NCBI RefSeq assembly: GCF_000485595.1
Contig: NW_014577337.1
Span: forward strand, 160,202 to 224,201
DNA from: Priapulus caudatus
Lineage: Eukaryota > Priapulida > Priapulimorpha > Priapulimorphida > Priapulidae
Direction of reading: 5' to 3'
DNA: 64,000 bases
The translations under genes were made by a program, and so were the position numbers. Positions within the stretch are counted from its first letter, which is position 1. Each line of letters starts with the position of its first letter. Of the stretch, positions 62,017 to 64,000 are shown in pieces. The notes under the pieces are model-generated. The model searched no databases, was not told the DNA's origin, and saw only the letters and a program-made list of their open reading frames with translations.

Positions 62017-62365
62017 TGGTGAGGTGTTCGCTATAATATACGCGTTGCAGAAGCTTCGTTATTTTCTAGCTGGAGCTCAATTTCAAATTGAAACTGATCA
62101 TAAACCTCTCCAATATCTACTAACGTCAACGAAGCTTCGAAACCCGCAGTTATTAAGGTGGGCTATTATGTACTCGGCGGGAAAATCTAATGCTAATGCC
62201 AACCTTTTGTCTCAAATAACCCGTGCACAGCTAACTGACCACGTTGCAGACACGCAAGCCACTGGCACCGACGAGAGTAAACATGAGGAACCGTGTTATT
62301 ATAAACGTCCAGTGTGTGAGAGCTGTGGCGACACACGAAAATCGCCCAGCGCGTCAAGACGATAA
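62017..62365 (+). pseudogene. Fragment A: RNase H C-terminal part
   Basis: A shifted frame reads VDGEVFAIIYALQKLRYFLA (Glu helix; usual form E-x-E-x-L-A), QIETDHKPLQYLLTSTK and LLRWAIMYSAGKSNANANLL, then a variable linker with PVCESCGDTRK. Confidence 0.88.
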
Positions 62366-62836
62366 CTCGTTCTCAGCTGATGCGCACCAGCACGCAGGAC
62401 AACGGCCAGACGAAATAAGCCCGCCGCATCAGCGCCATCTATCGCCACGAAAAGCAGCACTGGTAGCTATCCAGAGAGACAACACGAAACAAGCCCGCTG
62501 CATGCAGCGCCATCTACAGCTGCAAAATGCTGCGCTGATGCACCTACACTCGTTATGAGCCTAACGACGCAGCAGGACAAAGCGGCTTTGTCTACCAATG
62601 TCATTCAATACGCCACAAACCAGCAGAGCACGGTGCTGCCATTTTTAGCCAATATACAACAACGGTGCAATGATTCTTTATTGTACAAGATGCGCGTATC
62701 ACTAACGTCCCCTATTTCTACACTTAAGGATTTACAGCTGCTTTCAAATTATATTATTTTTGACGATTTATTACAGCACATCACGGAGCGGACGGCAACC
62801 ACTGAACCGAGCGTACAACTCGTGGTGCCGCAGTGA
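62366..62836 (+). pseudogene. Fragment A: pre-integrase linker
   Basis: Includes a tandem duplication (CGAAATAAGCCCGCCGCATC at about 62411 against CGAAACAAGCCCGCTGCATG at about 62484). 62555-62836 then reads LLYKMRVSLTSPISTLKDLQ to FDDLLQHITERTATTEPSVQ and LVVPQ, the stretch just before the integrase zinc finger. Cut at about 62836. Confidence 0.7.
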
Positions 62837-63065
62837 AAAGGCCGCGCCGCTGAATGAACTGCTGAGAAAAGACAATGAATGGAAATGGGATATATCCCAG
62901 CAGCGGGCGTTTAACGAGATAAAGCAGAGTATTGCACAAGTGACAAATTTGGCGTATTTTGACGTCAAGAGAGGCGTAACACTCACATGTGACGCATCAC
63001 AGAGTGGTCTTGGAGCAGCATGCCTACAAGATGGAAAACCAGTCGCGTGCCCTAACACAGGCTGA
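62837..63065 (+). pseudogene. Fragment B: connector and RNase H start
   Basis: APLNELLRKDNEWKWDISQQ, FNEIKQSIAQVTNLAYFDVK and LTCDASQSGLGAACLQDGKP, the RNase H opening with catalytic Asp. A small deletion at about 63040 shifts the frame. Confidence 0.9.
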
Positions 63066-64000
63066 AACAAGATACGCGCAAATAGAAAAAGAACTACTCG
63101 CGGTGGTCTTCGCGTGCACAAGATTTCGTGATTACGTGTTTGGCAAGAAGGTGACGATTGAAACAGACCATCAGCCATTAGTATCAATAGTGAAGAAACC
63201 ACTATCTGCAGCTCCAGCAAGATTGCAACGCTTGCTGTTGAGGCTGCAAAGCTACAGTTTTAACCTGGTGTACAAGAAAGGTAGTGATCTCTACCTAGCA
63301 GATACATTGTCGAGGGCATACTTGCCAATCAAGGACAGTGACACAGATCTAGAGAGCACACAGGACTATGAAATACTGTCAGTGTTGCCGATCAGTAGTA
63401 AGAAGCTGGAGGAGCTAAAGGAAGCTACTTCCAACGATGTCACACTCAAAAAAGTTCACAGAGCCATCGTCATGGGTTGGTCGAAAAGTGAATCTGAGCT
63501 CAGACCATTCTATCCATTTCGTGATGAACTGATTGAAGACGAGGGTGTGATACTGAAAGGTCAGAAAATAGTGGTACCAAAAGCACTGCAGCGTGAATAC
63601 GCTAACTTAGTACACAGTGGTCATTTGGGGGCAGAAGCCACCAAGCGTCGTGCAAGAGACATCATGTACTGGCCAAGCATGTGTCGAGACATAGATGACA
63701 TAATAGGCCAGTGCAACATATGCCATAGCACAAAATCGCACCAATCGAGAGAACCACTACTACCATATCCAGTGCCAAGCAGACCATGGGCAATAGTCGG
63801 AACGGATCTATTTGAGTGGCATGGCATGATGTACCTTGTCACAGTAGACTCGTACTCTGGATGGTTCGAACTGAACACAGTTACGGACACATCGACTAAA
63901 ACAGTAGTGCAGAAACTCAAATCGCATTTCTCCAGGTTTTTCTGGTATTCCAGACATGCTGATCTCCGACAGTGGATCACAGTTCACGTCGAGAGAATTT
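63043..64000 (+). pseudogene. Fragment B: RNase H and integrase
   Basis: An open frame from 63043 to about 63940: SRALTQAETRYAQIEKELLA (RNase H Glu), TIETDHQPLVSIVKKPLSAA (Asp), LADTLSRAYL. After a linker follows the integrase zinc finger HSGHLGAEATKRRARDIMYW with CNICHSTKS (H-x3-H, C-x2-C), then PWAIVGTDLFEWHGMMYLVT (first catalytic Asp). A one-base gain near 63938 shifts the end; SDSGSQFTSREF (second Asp) is then read to the window edge. Confidence 0.92.

Larger units (their letters stand above)
61346..62836 (+). mobile_element. Ty3/gypsy pol fragment A
   Basis: RT from the F-G-L-x-N-S-P-S-V-F-Q-Q block (about 61365) to the pre-integrase region, truncated at both ends. The 3' limit is where an unrelated gypsy fragment begins. 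Several frame changes. Confidence 0.85.
62837..64000 (+). mobile_element. Ty3/gypsy pol fragment B (runs off the window)
   Basis: Begins in the RT-RNase H connector and continues through RNase H into integrase. Its 5' part is missing; the 3' part lies beyond the window. Different from fragment A in sequence and in a distinct lineage (Mag-like by its integrase start). Confidence 0.88.

Overview
The window looks like intergenic and intronic DNA from an invertebrate animal, probably marine. Signs are spliced exons with GT/AG borders, interstitial TTAGGG repeats, Ty3/gypsy and BEL/Pao LTR elements, a Helitron, many short inverted-repeat elements and several multicopy ORF families that I associate with mollusc, cnidarian or amphioxus genomes. 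I cannot fix the phylum. There is no bacterial operon, rRNA or convincing intact tRNA gene. Nearly every coding stretch carries frameshifts or stops, so most entries are remnants (or the draft sequence has indel errors; several shifts lie in homopolymers or AT dinucleotides).

Layout. 0-12 kb: foldback and MITE-like elements, satellites, a tRNA-derived tandem repeat, and a segmental duplication flanking an assembly gap (9774-9811). 12.4-15.8 kb: a 5'-truncated Ty3/gypsy element with one LTR. 16.76-31.24 kb: the most informative locus, a plus-strand spliced gene of 11 exons encoding a Ulp1/SENP-type cysteine protease domain followed by a PHD finger. Exon phases agree at all ten introns, yet the gene is interrupted by a 4.7-kb Mag-like LTR retrotransposon inside its first visible exon (5-bp duplication CAGAC), by a CXC-domain repeat-family pseudogene in a 5.3-kb intron, and by a probable solo LTR in a 1.4-kb intron. 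31.3-34 kb: an envelope/fusion-protein-like ORF with a furin-type site, without gag or pol beside it. 34.7-42.9 kb: a transposase-like fragment and two more LTR retrotransposon remnants. 44.6-47 kb: a broken DDE-like multicopy ORF. 48.5-52.8 kb: nested foldback elements and MITEs. 53-55.8 kb: BEL/Pao gag-pol remnant. 55.87-61.3 kb: pieces of a MADF-domain gene whose long intron holds a CXC-family fragment and a Helitron helicase. 61.3-64 kb: two abutting Ty3/gypsy pol fragments, the second running off the end.

A recurrent theme is short elements with unrelated terminal inverted repeats that all carry a TTAGGG array in the middle (121-544, 10663-10957, 52451-52745, 56262-56475, plus a truncated copy at 57529-57604). 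Another is nesting in which a second repeat copy preserves the pre-insertion site. The genes do not form a pathway; apart from the two host-like spliced loci, the window is a record of successive transposon insertions.
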